Shown piece after piece: positions 47,515 to 58,214 of a stretch of DNA of 64,000 nucleotides. Origin of the DNA: Ananas comosus. Its lineage: Eukaryota; Streptophyta; Magnoliopsida; Poales; Bromeliaceae. The translations under genes were made by a program, and so were the position numbers. The notes under the pieces are model-generated. The model was given only the letters and a program-made list of their open reading frames with translations. It was not told the origin of the DNA and searched no databases. Position 1 is the first letter of the stretch. The number at the start of each line of letters is the position of its first letter. The stretch spans positions 10,037,078 through 10,101,077 of the forward strand of contig NC_033637.1 in the NCBI RefSeq assembly GCF_001540865.1. The letters run 5' to 3'.

Positions 47515-50105
47515 TGTAGTGTTTCGGAGGTTTGGATAGAATTGACTACAGTATTAGTGACTGGTCGACACATCTGGTGAGTGTCGGACTGAGTCGGAGT
47601 TGTTTCTCCACGAAATGGATGCAAAAATAGACTTGGCGCACTCAAAGGAGCAAAACTGGAGTTTTACTCCTTTCGGGCTCCAAGAACAGGGTTTGGGTCG
47701 CTCAGAACTTGAGTGCTGAACTGAGCAGAATTGGAAGCCAATTCGGATCCTAGTTTCGGGCGCCCAGAAGAGGGTCCGAAAGTTTACTTCGTGAATATCG
47801 TTTGCGCTGACACGTGGCTGGTGGTAGGTGAGGTCCACCGGATCAGGATATGGGCACAGCACACCGCGGGCGGAGGAACCGAAGGGGAGCAATTATGTAG
47901 CCTGGAGGTTTCGAACGCCCAGAAAGGAGTTTTGGGCGCCCGAAAGTGGCCGTTTCTGTAGGATTATCAGGTTAGCAACTTTTGTTCCTGTGACTTATTT
48001 GACCATTCTAACTCCCTATAAATAGATGGAACTCGACCCTGTGAGCTCTTTTCCTCCCTTGTTCACAGTGAACCCTTATCTTGCATTTCAATCCCTCTAA
48101 ACTTCCCAAATTACTCCATTTCCACAATTTGAAGCTAAAGGACTGCAGTTTCAGCAGAATTGCAGCAACGACCTTCGGCGTTTTGGCTCGTATGCGACGT
48201 AGGAGGTTCCGTTTGCCACGAAATTTGATTTGTTGGTTAGAATACTTCATGAAGATTTCGTGGAACCCTGTTTGACAGAAATTGATTGAGATTTGTATAG
48301 TCAATTTCGTGTTTTTCTGAGCTGCTAGTGTTTTGGTCCCGAAATTGAATTTTCTTTATTTGTTTATAGGCCAATTCTCGGAAAGAGCTGGATTTTCGAT
48401 TAGAAGAAGTTGCTCCACTTTTCCCTACTGGTTTTATGAATGTTCTTCACCAGAATTGTTGATTTAGGGATTGATAGGTGAGTTTTGACATTGTAGTTGG
48501 TGGATTTAAGCTTAAGTGCTGAAATTTGAGGGTTTTGATGCAATTTTGATATTTTTGTATTTAGATCTTTGGAGGATGTTGAGTTTTGGACTTGAAGGTG
48601 ATACTCCATCATAGTTCACTGGTGTTGGGACCTTTTCTCACCTAATTTGGAGATCAGAAGGTGAAATCGATATTGAGATTGATGTGAATTTAAGCTTTAG
48701 TGCTGAATTTTGGATTATTGATGGATTTTGTTGTTTAAATCCTTAGAGAGGCTTGGTGCTGGTTGTGGCTTAGCTTGGCAGGGATATCTGCGACTCCTCG
48801 CTGCCGTGGATTAGCGCTAGAGGTGGGATAATGTTATGCTTACCGTATATCGTGGAATTCCTCCTAAGTCTAGTTGTTGTCGACGTGTATTTCTTGTTTT
48901 GAATAACATGTTTAGTAGCTCGAGTCATTGATTTGTTGCATTCTAAAATCTGAATTGGAGCTTAGAATATTAGTTAAATAATACATGTTGGATTTGGATT
49001 TGACTTAGGAGAAAACTGACGTTTCTACACTGTCATATGTTAAAACTACCAGATTTAGCTCTAGGAGCCGTAGTTGTTTATATCACCGCAGTTTGTAGGC
49101 AGTGGATACCCAGAATAGTGTAGAGTGTTTTTACACTCGTGCTGGGATGCCGAGCTTATTTTTATAGCAGTGTTTAGACTGTTCCGGACTGTCGGGTACC
49201 GTTGGGGTTGACGGTGGACCCAGATTACTGTCTTTGCATCAGATTGTGCCAAGGGCACGTGAGTTTGGTTGTTAGACCAGTTAGATCCTGTTTACTTGAC
49301 TATAGCCTGTGAGAGCCTGATTGAGCTTGACAGAGATACGCTTGCATATTCGGTTGGGTAGCGCCCACGAGTGCCACTCCGGAGTCGGACTTTGTGCGTT
49401 TGCGTTGGTGTCGTTGTGTCCTGGTTGGACTTGTTCTCCACAGACGGCTGAGCGTGGAGGCAGCTGTATAGCTTCGACAGGCAGGACGGGTGTATTCACA
49501 GTTTTTGGGACGGGTGTATTCACAGTCCTTAGTGAGATTGGGTCAGAGACTGAATTATTCTACAGATAGTAGTGTTGGATCATGATAGTATAGTGGCATG
49601 TAACTGTAGATTATTTTCAGTTCCTTTACTGTCATTGAGCATATCATCTGTAGACTTAATGGGTGAGCCGTTGAGGTCGGTTGCGGTACCCACTGAGGAC
49701 TACTTCTTTTTACAGTAGTTCACACGCCCAGTTGTGGATCTTTTGTATAGCCTTCGGTTGCGGCTGCTGCTACTGTTGATACTGATCATGGAAAGGGTGT
49801 TGCGAGTTAGAGCCCTTCTTGACGAGTCACTGAGCTAGAGGAGTACCAGCTTCAGGTAGTTGTAGTTTTTGGTTCTTTACATACTTATATTGTACCTTAC
49901 TGGAGCGAGTATTTGTACCCGGATACTATGTATGTATTAAACCACTGTTATGATATATGTTTTATTTTTTTCTAGCTACTCTATACTACTAGTTGTAGTG
50001 TTGTATGATTACAGATACAGCTTCGCTTAGTATACAGAAAAAATTTCTTTATATACGGCAGATTTGTCGGCGTGCGCGTAAAAACGAGTAATCCGGGACG
50101 TGATA
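47515..50105. mobile_element. Probable solo LTR of a Ty3-type retrotransposon
   Basis: The block starts TGTAGTGTTTCGG and ends ccgggacgtgata. It is flanked by TTTTA on both sides (47510-47514 and 50106-50110), a 5-bp target duplication. The 2.6 kb between is GC-richer than its surroundings and has no retroviral-type gene. The 3' end resembles ends of large plant Ty3 LTRs (..ggacgtgaca). The last CA is TA here, presumably mutated. Confidence 0.62.
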
Positions 50106-50110
50106 TTTTA

Positions 50111-51221
50111 TTCAATAAAATTTAATATTTAATATACAAAAATTCAATTTTAACATATAACTCATGATTAAAAAATAAAATAAAAAATCACTTTATCCTG
50201 GTATTAACACCCTCGTCTTCTAGGGCTGAAAACCCTGGAATACAATTGGGTTTCTTAAAAAAATATATTTGCATCAATACTTTTTTAAAATTATTTTATA
50301 CATTGAATGCTAAATTTTGATCTCCATATTTATATTCTATCGTATAAGGTGTTGAATTCGATTCGAGTTTATCCTTTCCACTTTCACTCTTAGATAAATT
50401 GATCAATGTCTTAGTGATGCCAAACAAATTAGATAAAATTTTAAAAAATAATTTTTTCCTATTTAATCAAAATATTTCAGATAATTTAAGGAGAATCACA
50501 ATGAAGCCCGACTTTAGAGATAAAGAAAAAAAAATCTTAGTATAACGAGAAAAATAATTTAAAAATAAAAGGACCTAATCCTATTCGGGTATTCTCTCCA
50601 TCTAGTCTTCGAACTAAAACTCAAAAAAAATAAATATTAAAAATGTTGGATAAAATTAATTAAACACTCAAAAATCAATCGTCGCAAAAATCACATAGAT
50701 TTTTACATACCTTTTTATAGTGCGGAATCAATGCTGTGATTACTAGGATCTGATCTCGTCTTGTTTTACGAACTCGTTGATCCGCCAACGTCCTGTCTCA
50801 ATTTGTTGCACGTTGTTCTTACTCGTTGCAATCCGGCTACTAGAGTCGATCGCCGCACACCGCCCAAATCCCTAGGGTTTATGATGGTGCCCTAGAGCGA
50901 ACCCAAGAGAGAGAATTTTGGTAGAGAGATGATTCTTATTTTTTTTATTATCTTGTATGTGGTCAATACCTCATGTATTTATAGGCCATAAGGGAGACGT
51001 TAATCCTAATCATACTCCGACTAAATCTCACATAGATAAAGATTTAAACAGATTAGAATTTATCTGTTAGATTTATTCTTTATCCCAAGTGGATTAGGAA
51101 TATAACAGATAATTATAAATATTTATTTTTTATCCCATATGGATTAGAAATATTTTAGATAAGTTCCAATGTGGACGAATCCTAACAAAAAAAAAATCCT
51201 ACAAATATTCACTATAACTGC

Positions 51222-51252
<31 letters not shown>

Positions 51253-51396
51253 TCAATATATTTGTGATTTTTTAGCTGTAAGATCGCCTCAAAATCCAAA
51301 CAGTGCTAATGTGTGTATATATTTATACACCACTTAAAAATATTTAGAGTAATTTAATAAAAGTAGCAATAATAACTATTTATCTTAGATTGAAGC
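50111..51396. other. Intergenic DNA
   Basis: AT-rich, with a (TA)n run at about 51221-51249. No supported gene. Confidence 0.55.
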
Positions 51397-51543
51397 ATGG
51401 ATCGTGATCATCATGATGATCAGGAGCCTTCGACTTCGGCCGGCAGGACTCCCCGACGATCGGCGGAGCGCTCTTGCTGGCTGTTACTGCACCACTGCCG
51501 ACTGACAAACAATCCGAGTGCCAACGGCAGCGGCGGCAACACT

Positions 51544-51888
51544 TGTTGGAGGGCGAATATATAAATAAACTACAACAAATATATTTAACACTGGAATACC
51601 AAACTTTATTAATATAACTAAACTTCAGTACACTATTACTGGATAATACAATTTGATCCACACTTCACAACTCTAAACAAACAAATTACATGCCCTCTAT
51701 TTATAGAGCATGAAAGGATACAACTATTCACGAAACGACTCAACTCTTCACCAAACAACACAACCTTTCACTAAAGGACATGACCATAAACCAAAAGACG
51801 CAACCTTTACAAAAGAACACACCCTTTCATAAGAAACACAACTCTTCAAATAAAAAATAAACAAATAAAACAAGCTTATAAACTAACA
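51544..51888 (-). repeat. 3' LTR of the Copia-type element
   Basis: 345 bp from TGTTGGAGGGCG to AACTAACA as read on the plus strand. It matches 54649-54994 with few differences. Confidence 0.92.
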
Positions 51889-51899
51889 TTCCCCCTTAA
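51889..51899 (-). other. Polypurine tract
   Basis: The minus strand reads TTAAGGGGGAA immediately before the 3' LTR. Confidence 0.85.
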
Positions 51900-51905
51900 G
51901 CTTGT

Positions 51906-52139
51906 TTATGCAAAACTGTCGACATATTTTTCGATCGGGTCTTCATAATCTTGGAGCCTTTCCTGTAAGACTATCTTGTCTGAAATCAAACTCCTAATTT
52001 TAGAGGCCTGCTCATTGATTACATTCTCCAGGGATTTATTCTCCAAATTCACTGCCATATTTTCTTTTTCCAAATTTTTTGCAAGTTTCTCTAAATACAA
52101 ATTTCTTTGATCAAGAGAAACCATACCTGTGGTACTCAT
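51906..52139 (-). CDS. Small coiled-coil ORF overlapping the dsRBD ORF
   Basis: 77 codons starting MSTTGMVSLDQRNLYLEKLA, rich in Leu/Glu/Asn/Lys with heptad-like spacing, ending near the polypurine tract. Its start codon overlaps the stop of the dsRBD frame. It may be the rest of the same captured gene joined by a frameshift or lost intron. No family recognised. Confidence 0.45.
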   Translation of the reverse strand: MSTTGMVSLDQRNLYLEKLAKNLEKENMAVNLENKSLENVINEQASKIRSLISDKIVLQERLQDYEDPIEKYVDSFA

Positions 52140-52357
52140 AAAGCAAAGTGAGCCACATTTTGTTCCGCATCCTTCTTTGATCTTTTTACATCGCCCATAT
52201 AAGTGGAATTTCCGAATTCGACAAATGAATAAAATTCTGGAATGTGAATAGGTCCTTCTTGATAAGTGCGATATTGTGGCAGTAGCATCTTCATTTTCTG
52301 ACAGTATTCTTGAAGTAGATTTTTGTAGGACACTCTTACTATCACTTTATTCTCCAT
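52136..52357 (-). CDS. Small ORF with a double-stranded-RNA-binding domain, inside the retrotransposon
   Basis: 73 codons starting MENKVIVRVSYKNLLQEY. It follows the dsRBD pattern in order: YKNLLQEYCQKMKMLLPQY, then EGPIHIPEF, then VEFGNSTYMG, then RSKKDAEQNVAHFAL, which holds the Lys-Lys-x-Ala-Glu helix that contacts RNA. It is closest in type to plant DRB/HYL1-like domains. A single domain makes up the whole protein. Its stop overlaps the next start by ATGA. It may be a captured host exon or a gene the element uses. Function is not shown. Confidence 0.7.
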   Translation of the reverse strand: MENKVIVRVSYKNLLQEYCQKMKMLLPQYRTYQEGPIHIPEFYSFVEFGNSTYMGDVKRSKKDAEQNVAHFAL

Positions 52358-52687
52358 GTTTCACTTTCCTTTAATGTTAAGTTGCTTTAAAAAAAAAAAA
52401 TCAACTATTCATTCACTATTTATAGGCATGAAAAACTTTCAAAAAACAAAATGACACATCTCTTTGAAGTGTCCCAATTCAAGAGACACAACCTTTTAAT
52501 TTGAAATATTCTTTTTTAAACAAAGAGACATGTCTTTTCAAAAAATAGTTATGTTAACTACTTTATGCATTGGTCAACAAGTCCACACCATATTGCTTTT
52601 TAAAGTGATTGTTGCTAGCAATTGGCTTAGTTGCCGGCATCGTAATCTCCTTTGATGGTCCTTCACTATCGAATGCACCTCTGTCTA

Positions 52688-53320
52688 TTAACTGTTTTTG
52701 GTTTTTTTTTTTGTTTTTGATCCATTGAAAACCGAATCCAACAACAGCACGTCATCTGACATTTTCAGTATATTCTCTGGCCCTGTTCGATTTGTAATTT
52801 CAGGGTTTTCATCACTCAAGCATGGTTGCTGACCCTTAGGAGCACAGTTATTTTTTTCTTCCCTATCTGTTCTTCTTTTTTGTCTCACTATTTTCTGGAG
52901 CTTCCTGCTTGGCTCCAACTCAACGTCTGCATCATTACAAGGGATAATATTTTTCAGTCTTTTCCTTCCCAACGAAGTTACCACTGTTTGTATACTTCTA
53001 ACATTTTCAGCTAAAGATGATTGAATTTCCTTCTTTTCCTCCCTCACTTTGTGCAACAACTCCCTTTGCTCCTGCAGCTTTTTCCTTTGAATATTAAGCA
53101 ATTCAATGGAGCTTTTGATTTCAGATAATTCTCTCTCCCTCTGTTCGCGATCAAGAGCAATCTGCTTTCTCTCACTAGCGAGCATCTCCAACTGCGATGC
53201 TATATGTTCTAGCTGCATTTTAATCATATCCTTTTGGGAAGTTATATACTGAAGTTCTTTAGCTTTCTTTTGCTCAAATTCTTCCTCTTTATCTCTTAAA
53301 GAAGTCTCAATTTCCGCCGC
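52688..53320 (-). pseudogene. Captured fragment resembling the coiled coil of CRWN/NMCP nuclear-lamina proteins
   Basis: The open frame 52688-53227 begins MIKMQLEHIASQLEMLASER and continues with DREQRERELSEIKSSIELLN and LQEQRELLHKVREEKKEI. The pattern of Asp-Arg-Glu-Gln-Arg-Glu-Arg, then Gln-Arg-x-Lys-Leu and Gln-Arg-Glu-Leu-Leu-His, is what I recall from plant CRWN (LINC/NMCP) proteins, which line the inner nuclear membrane. The end of the gag frame upstream carries the preceding coiled-coil segment in a different frame, so a one-base shift or short deletion lies near 53300-53320. The C-terminal part (LGRKRLKNIIPC...) is not recognised. Fragment only, with no nuclear signal assessed. Confidence 0.6.
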
Positions 53321-54609
53321 TCTTTGATTAATATTTCTTTCCTTTGAATTTCAATATCCCTTTTAAATTCTTCTCTTTCTTGTTGAATCTTATTCAACCA
53401 ATTTGCTTGTTCATTCTGCAAGTTAGTCATAAATTCTTCACCATTTTTTGATGTAAACATAATTTTTCTGTTTTCTTTAACAGGTACTTTGGATGAATCA
53501 TCAAACTTCACATTGCCATCAACATTTTCATCCATTTCAACAAATAGTTCTCTACTTCCACACATATGATTTGAAGCACCAGAATCCAGAAACCATATAT
53601 ATTCTGGATCTTTAACTTCAGCTTGACATGCAAGTAACAATGATGTTTCTGCAACTTCATCTTCTATTGTACTGTCGATGTAGTGATTTACTCCTTCAGT
53701 GTCCTTATACCAGCAATCTTTGCTGTAGTGACCATATTTTTTACAATTATAGCATTGTATATTTGATTTTGCACCACCATAAGACCCTGGGCAATTGTTA
53801 TTTCGTCCGCCTCTTTTTGGTCCATATTCATGTGGTGAATAGCGACCACTGTTGTTGCTATTCTGTCGGTCATTGTGATATCTCTTTTGATTCTTATATC
53901 TATTATAATTATTTTCTCCATGATTTTTGCCTTTTCTATTATCAAGTTTCAATTTTGACTTGAGAGCCTGCTCAGTCGACTCTTCTTCAGACATCTTTTG
54001 TAGTCTTTGCTCATGCACTTGGAGCGATCCTGTCAATTGGTCGATAGAAAGAGTACTGATATCTTTTGACTCTTCTATGGCGACAACAATATGCTCAAAC
54101 TTTGATGTGAGGGAACGAAGAACCTTTTCTACAACTCGTTCATCATTTAGTTCTTCTCCATTTCGCTTCATTTGGTTGGCAATTACCAAAATGCGAGAAA
54201 CATAGTCCGCGACACTTTTGGACTCCTTCATTCGGATTGCTTCGAATTCCGCTCGAAGCTTTTGTAGACGAATCCGCTTTACTTTGTCATCTCCTGTAAA
54301 GACGGTGGCAAGAATATCCCATGCTGCTTTGCTCGAAGTTGCTTCGGCAATTTTCTCAAACGTCGACTCGTCTACTGCTTGGTAAAGATAGAAGAGCGCC
54401 TTTTTATCCTTCTTTCTTAAATCCTTCAAATCGTTTCGTCGTGCTATAATTAATGCAGCTTCTTCTTGCTCTGTGTATTCCTGGTATCCAGTTTTAACTA
54501 ATTCCCAAAGGTCTAGAGAACCGAGAAGTGCTTTCATTTGAATACACCAATTCTCATAATTATTTTTTACTAATTTTGGGATTTGAGTTTGGAGAAGTTG
54601 TGTGGCCAT
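53296..54609 (-). CDS. Copia Gag polyprotein fused to start of protease and to a captured coiled coil
   Basis: Open frame of 437 codons starting MATQLLQTQIPKLVK. Residues about 10-230 are the Gag/UBN2-type region (YENWCIQMKALLGSLDLWEL; AAWDILATVFTGDDKVK). A Lys/Asn/Arg-rich stretch follows. A CCHC zinc knuckle (CYNCKKYGHYSKDC) lies at about 287-300, and the protease motif WFLDSGASNHMC at about 341-352 with its catalytic Asp. After about residue 385 the retroviral similarity stops and the frame passes into LNKIQQEREEFKRDIEIQRK, which fits the captured CRWN-like coiled coil. It ends at a frameshift or mutation near 53300-53320. Gag would package the element RNA. Pol is missing. Confidence 0.85.
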   Translation of the reverse strand: MATQLLQTQIPKLVKNNYENWCIQMKALLGSLDLWELVKTGYQEYTEQEEAALIIARRNDLKDLRKKDKKALFYLYQAVDESTFEKIAEATSSKAAWDILATVFTGDDKVKRIRLQKLRAEFEAIRMKESKSVADYVSRILVIANQMKRNGEELNDERVVEKVLRSLTSKFEHIVVAIEESKDISTLSIDQLTGSLQVHEQRLQKMSEEESTEQALKSKLKLDNRKGKNHGENNYNRYKNQKRYHNDRQNSNNSGRYSPHEYGPKRGGRNNNCPGSYGGAKSNIQCYNCKKYGHYSKDCWYKDTEGVNHYIDSTIEDEVAETSLLLACQAEVKDPEYIWFLDSGASNHMCGSRELFVEMDENVDGNVKFDDSSKVPVKENRKIMFTSKNGEEFMTNLQNEQANWLNKIQQEREEFKRDIEIQRKEILIKERRKLRLL

Positions 54610-54634
54610 TTTTTTTTAACAGAGTTTCGTTCTG

Positions 54635-54646
54635 GCTCTGATACCA
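54635..54646 (-). other. Primer-binding site (initiator tRNA-Met type)
   Basis: The minus strand reads TGGTATCAGAGC two bases inside the 5' LTR, the classic plant Copia primer-binding site. Confidence 0.92.
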
Positions 54647-54648
54647 AT

Positions 54649-54994
54649 TGTTGGAGGGCGAATATATAAAATAAACTACAACAAATATATTTAACACTGG
54701 AATACCAAACTTTATTAATATAACTAAACTTCAGTACACTATTACTGAATAATACAATTTGATCCACACTTCACAACTCTAAACAAACAAATTACATGCC
54801 CTCTATTTATAGAGCATGAAAGGATACAACTCTTCACGAAACGACCCAACTCTTCACCAAACAACACAACCTTTCACTAAAGGACATGACCCTAAACCAA
54901 AAGACGCAACCCTTACAAAAGGACACACCTTTTCATAAGAAACACAACTCTTCAAATAAAAAATAAACAAATAAAACAAGCTTATAAACTAACA
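54649..54994 (-). repeat. 5' LTR of the Copia-type element
   Basis: 346 bp; carries the same terminal TGTTGG...TAACA. It lies next to the primer-binding site, which fixes the element's orientation. Confidence 0.92.
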
Positions 54995-55474
54995 GCACTG
55001 CTGCCATCCGCTTCAACCTCATTTTCGTCGAGAAATGCCGTCGCCGCGGCAATAGCATCACGGAGTTCGCGTTCCCAGTAGAGACGAAGAGCTTCTGCCG
55101 GCATGCCTACGAGTTCCTGATGCCGCTGACGGCCGCCAGAGCCGTTGGGGAGATGCTGGCGGAGGTCTGCCTCGACGACGAGTCGCGTGAGCAGTTTGGA
55201 GAAGCGATTGTGGAGTACGTGCAGGCGGAGAAGGTGGCGGAGCAGGCGGTGGTGGTCTTGAGGGGGAGCAGCCTGGCGGTTGTCGAGGCGGCGATGGAAG
55301 TGGTCACGATTGTGTACGACGACGACAACGACAGCGACAGCGACAACGATGACGACGATTATGAAAAAGAAAATCAAACAGTATCTACAAGCACGAGCGA
55401 AGAACAAAAATAATTGTTTGAGATGAAGCTCCATTAAGGGTCGGAGAACGAGCGAATGCATGCTCAAGAGAGGT

Positions 55475-55980
55475 GAGTTAGAATACTATCAGTAGCATCA
55501 GATTCTCTTGCTACAGATTTATGTTTAATGATAAAATTTTCGAATTAATGATCAGCAATATTAAATATGATTTAGGCTATTTAAAGTATCTATATAGAAA
55601 TTAAATTTCAAAATTTTAACATCTTTGACATAAGGATCAAAGAGTCGCAAAATTTGTAATTTTTATGGTCGATCAATACGAGATATTTTCTTGCTTAATA
55701 TTGGTGTGAAAAAATTCAAGTCAATTGAATTTTTATTAGAAACTTCTTTATACTATTTTTTTAAAAAAATCTTATCACTATTTTTTGAAAAATATTTATT
55801 TTTAGCTATTCATTTTGTGCCTGTTTAGTGCACAAGAGAAAAATATTTAAAAAATATAAATTTTCATTTCTAAATATTTTAAGTGGTCTAGACCATATTA
55901 GGTATTGCTGATCATCGATTCGGAGACTTTATTTTTTATTAAACTCGTTTGCTGTAATTATTTTGTATAGGTTGAGAATT
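55475..55980. mobile_element. Diverged relative of the hairpin element family
   Basis: It begins ggtgagttagaatactatca, then gtagcatcag. Near the right end it has gctgatcatcgattcggaga and the inverse of the left landmark (gataaaattttcgaattaat). The layout resembles elements 8-10 but is older, without a (TA)n flank. Confidence 0.5.
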
Positions 55981-56225
55981 TTTCTTTTTTTTTTTTAAGG
56001 TTATTTTTTATATTTGTTTTTGTTTTTGAAAGGTTGGGTGTCCCGGAGGTAAGATTCACCTTAGTATATAAATATTGGTTGGAAGTGTAAAAATTTTTGC
56101 ATTAGTTTTTGTGCTTAATTTGTACGTTTATTCCACTTTCCACAGTTTGGGTTAATAATTAATTTTACGTGAAAGTGGACAACAAGAGTTCATGCATGGA
56201 TAAGTTTTACGTAGGCCTCGTGATC

Positions 56226-56262
<37 letters not shown>

Positions 56263-58214
56263 TTTTTTTTGAGGGTACGTAAACTTCCAATAGTGGAAGT
56301 TTCATGTGCTGTGATGTGTTGTTTCCACTTTCTTTGCTTCATGTTTTAATTTCCAACTGAGAGCAAGAAATTTGTGAGTTTCGCGAACTTGTCTTCATTG
56401 CCAAATTTTATCGAAGTCGAAAGACTGATTTTTATGAAAGTCTATGACTTTCTCCGAGTCACGAATTCAACCTTTGAAATCCACAAAAACAAACAGATCA
56501 AGTGCCTTGCAATTGCTGTGCAGGTATGATATTGGTTTTGGATAAAATTTATGATTGTGGGTATAATTTTGATCTAAACTCGAACTTATTCCATTAATGG
56601 TTGGTTTTAATTTTATTCACTTTTCTTGCTGAGTTTAGATTAAAATTCAATATAAACACAGTCCAACTTATTGGCGAGCATCAAAAACTTGCACTAAATC
56701 AAAGTTCTAAGAAAGAAAGATCCATACAGAATCAGAATAATAACCATCAAGTGATATGCACAAAATCAAGGAAAAAGAAAATATAGTATATTGTTAGAAT
56801 TTTGATTTCGAGTTTTAAAATACGTAGATCTTACACGCCCCGTGTCAAAAGATTTGCATATCCTTTTGGATTTTTAATATTAAAAGTAAAATAAAAACAG
56901 TTGACAAGATAAGTATGCAATCTTAGCCCTTCAAAAAAGATATGAAAGATTTACGCACCTTTATAATGTACATATAGTATTGCTCTTGTTTAAAACAAGA
57001 AAGATAAACTTCAAAAAAATTATGGCCCAGTGATTTTAGTGTATTTTCACTTTGCCACTTATTAGTTTCGAAAGTTGTACTAAACTATGCTATATGATTT
57101 AGCACATTTTTCACTTTGTTATCCTATGATTAAAACAAATACACTTTACTATCCTGTGATTTTTATTTTTTTAATTTCCTGTAAGAACTTTTTGTTAAAC
57201 AAGATACCTCCCTATAGTTTTCAAAAAATTTTACTATAATTACTACCCTACCTATATAATGGAAAGTTATTTCAGTAAAATAAAATAAAAACGCAGGATA
57301 TAATATTTTAAACCATAAGATGATAAAATAAAAATGCGATAAACCACGTGGGGGAAGATGATAAAATGAAAATGCGATAAACCAAACAGGGGATAGACTG
57401 AAGTTTACCCTGAAAACATAAGGTCTCACACCAATCATTTAGATCAATTAGGCATGCTGCAACTTTCGATAGAACACCAAGGGGGCGTTTGGTTTGGTGT
57501 AAATTGAATTGAAAAATTATTTTCAGTATGAAAAGTACTTTTTCGCTTGTTTGGTTCGACCTTAAAAACATTTTCCCATAAAAATAATTTTATGGATTTG
57601 ACAAAAAAAAAAAAAATTAAAGTTTTCATTTTGAACTGGTTTTCAGCAGAAACAAAACTCAAGCTAAGTAAAATTTTTTTCATTCTTTTTTTTCCACCGT
57701 ACCAAACAAATGTTGATGAAGAGCTACTTTTTCCTTTTTAAACAAACCAAGCACTATAAAATATAAAATTTTTTAATGTTTTTTCATGGAAAATTATTTT
57801 TTACGGTTTTACGGTGAACCAAACAGACCCTAAAAAGTTGCAGTCACCTAGAAGCCATGTGCAAAAGTTGTCATCACACAAGCTACATAATCTACTGGTA
57901 CTATAGGACGCATACATAACTATTTTCCTCTTCAGAAACTACTTAGATTGAAAAGAAAATCGCCATACACAAAAATCCTACAGAGATTGAAAAAAAAGAA
58001 AATGAAAGTTACACATACAAAAGGAATCTAACATTTCCAGTATTTTTTTTCTTTTTTTTTTTTTTACCGCGGCATTGACCAAGTCCTTCCACTGAATCCT
58101 ATACATTATTAGGTTACTGAAACCCTCAGTTTGAGCACACCCTTAAAAACATATCTCGCGAGCATTAAAGTGACAGAGTGATGAAAATAGGAAATTGTTT
58201 CTAAGCTAATTATT
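55981..58214. other. Intergenic DNA with MITE fragments
   Basis: Includes an (ATT)n run at about 56229-56262 and a foldback-like AT-rich stretch around 57005-57415. No gene supported. Confidence 0.55.
57480..57831. mobile_element. MITE with GTTTGGTT-type ends
   Basis: Left gggggcgtttggtttggtg and right, read inward, gggtctgtttggttcaccg. The 350-bp interior is T/A-rich. A target duplication is not clear. Confidence 0.6.

Larger units (their letters stand above)
51544..54994 (-). mobile_element. Non-autonomous Copia-type LTR retrotransposon carrying host-gene fragments
   Basis: The 3.45 kb element is oriented on the minus strand. It has near-identical LTRs, a primer-binding site matching initiator tRNA-Met, a polypurine tract, and flanking ACACT/GCACT (a 5-bp duplication with one difference). 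Inside, read on the minus strand, are gag with a zinc knuckle, the first residues of the protease, a coiled-coil segment similar to CRWN/NMCP proteins, a dsRNA-binding domain and a small coiled-coil ORF. Reverse transcriptase, RNase H and integrase are absent, so it must move using another element's enzymes. High LTR similarity (a handful of differences by eye) suggests recent insertion. Confidence 0.88.
51397..55413 (+). pseudogene. Unrecognised ORF split by a Copia-type retrotransposon
   Basis: The segments 51397-51543 and 55000-55413 read in one frame once the element and one copy of the 5-bp target duplication are disregarded: 186 codons, starting MDRDHHDDQEPS and ending STSEEQK. The middle contains a compact block (ITEFAFPVETKSFCRHAYEF, LMPLTAARAVGEMLAEV) and an amphipathic stretch. 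The tail is a run of Asp/Asn/Ser. Both halves are GC-rich, unlike the element and the flanks. I do not recognise the family. Because the insertion lies in the coding frame, this allele should be broken. The 3' half alone could start at the Met at 55120. The minus-strand open frame over the same GC-rich DNA is judged a shadow. Confidence 0.6.

Noticed and set aside
51544..54994. Search for reverse transcriptase and integrase motifs in the retrotransposon
   Set aside because: No such motif on either strand; only the beginning of the protease is present, so it was called non-autonomous.
54982..55467. Minus-strand open frame over the GC-rich DNA right of the retrotransposon
   Set aside because: The plus-strand frame joins in register with the left flank across the insertion and has more protein-like composition; the minus frame is low-complexity His/Arg/Leu.
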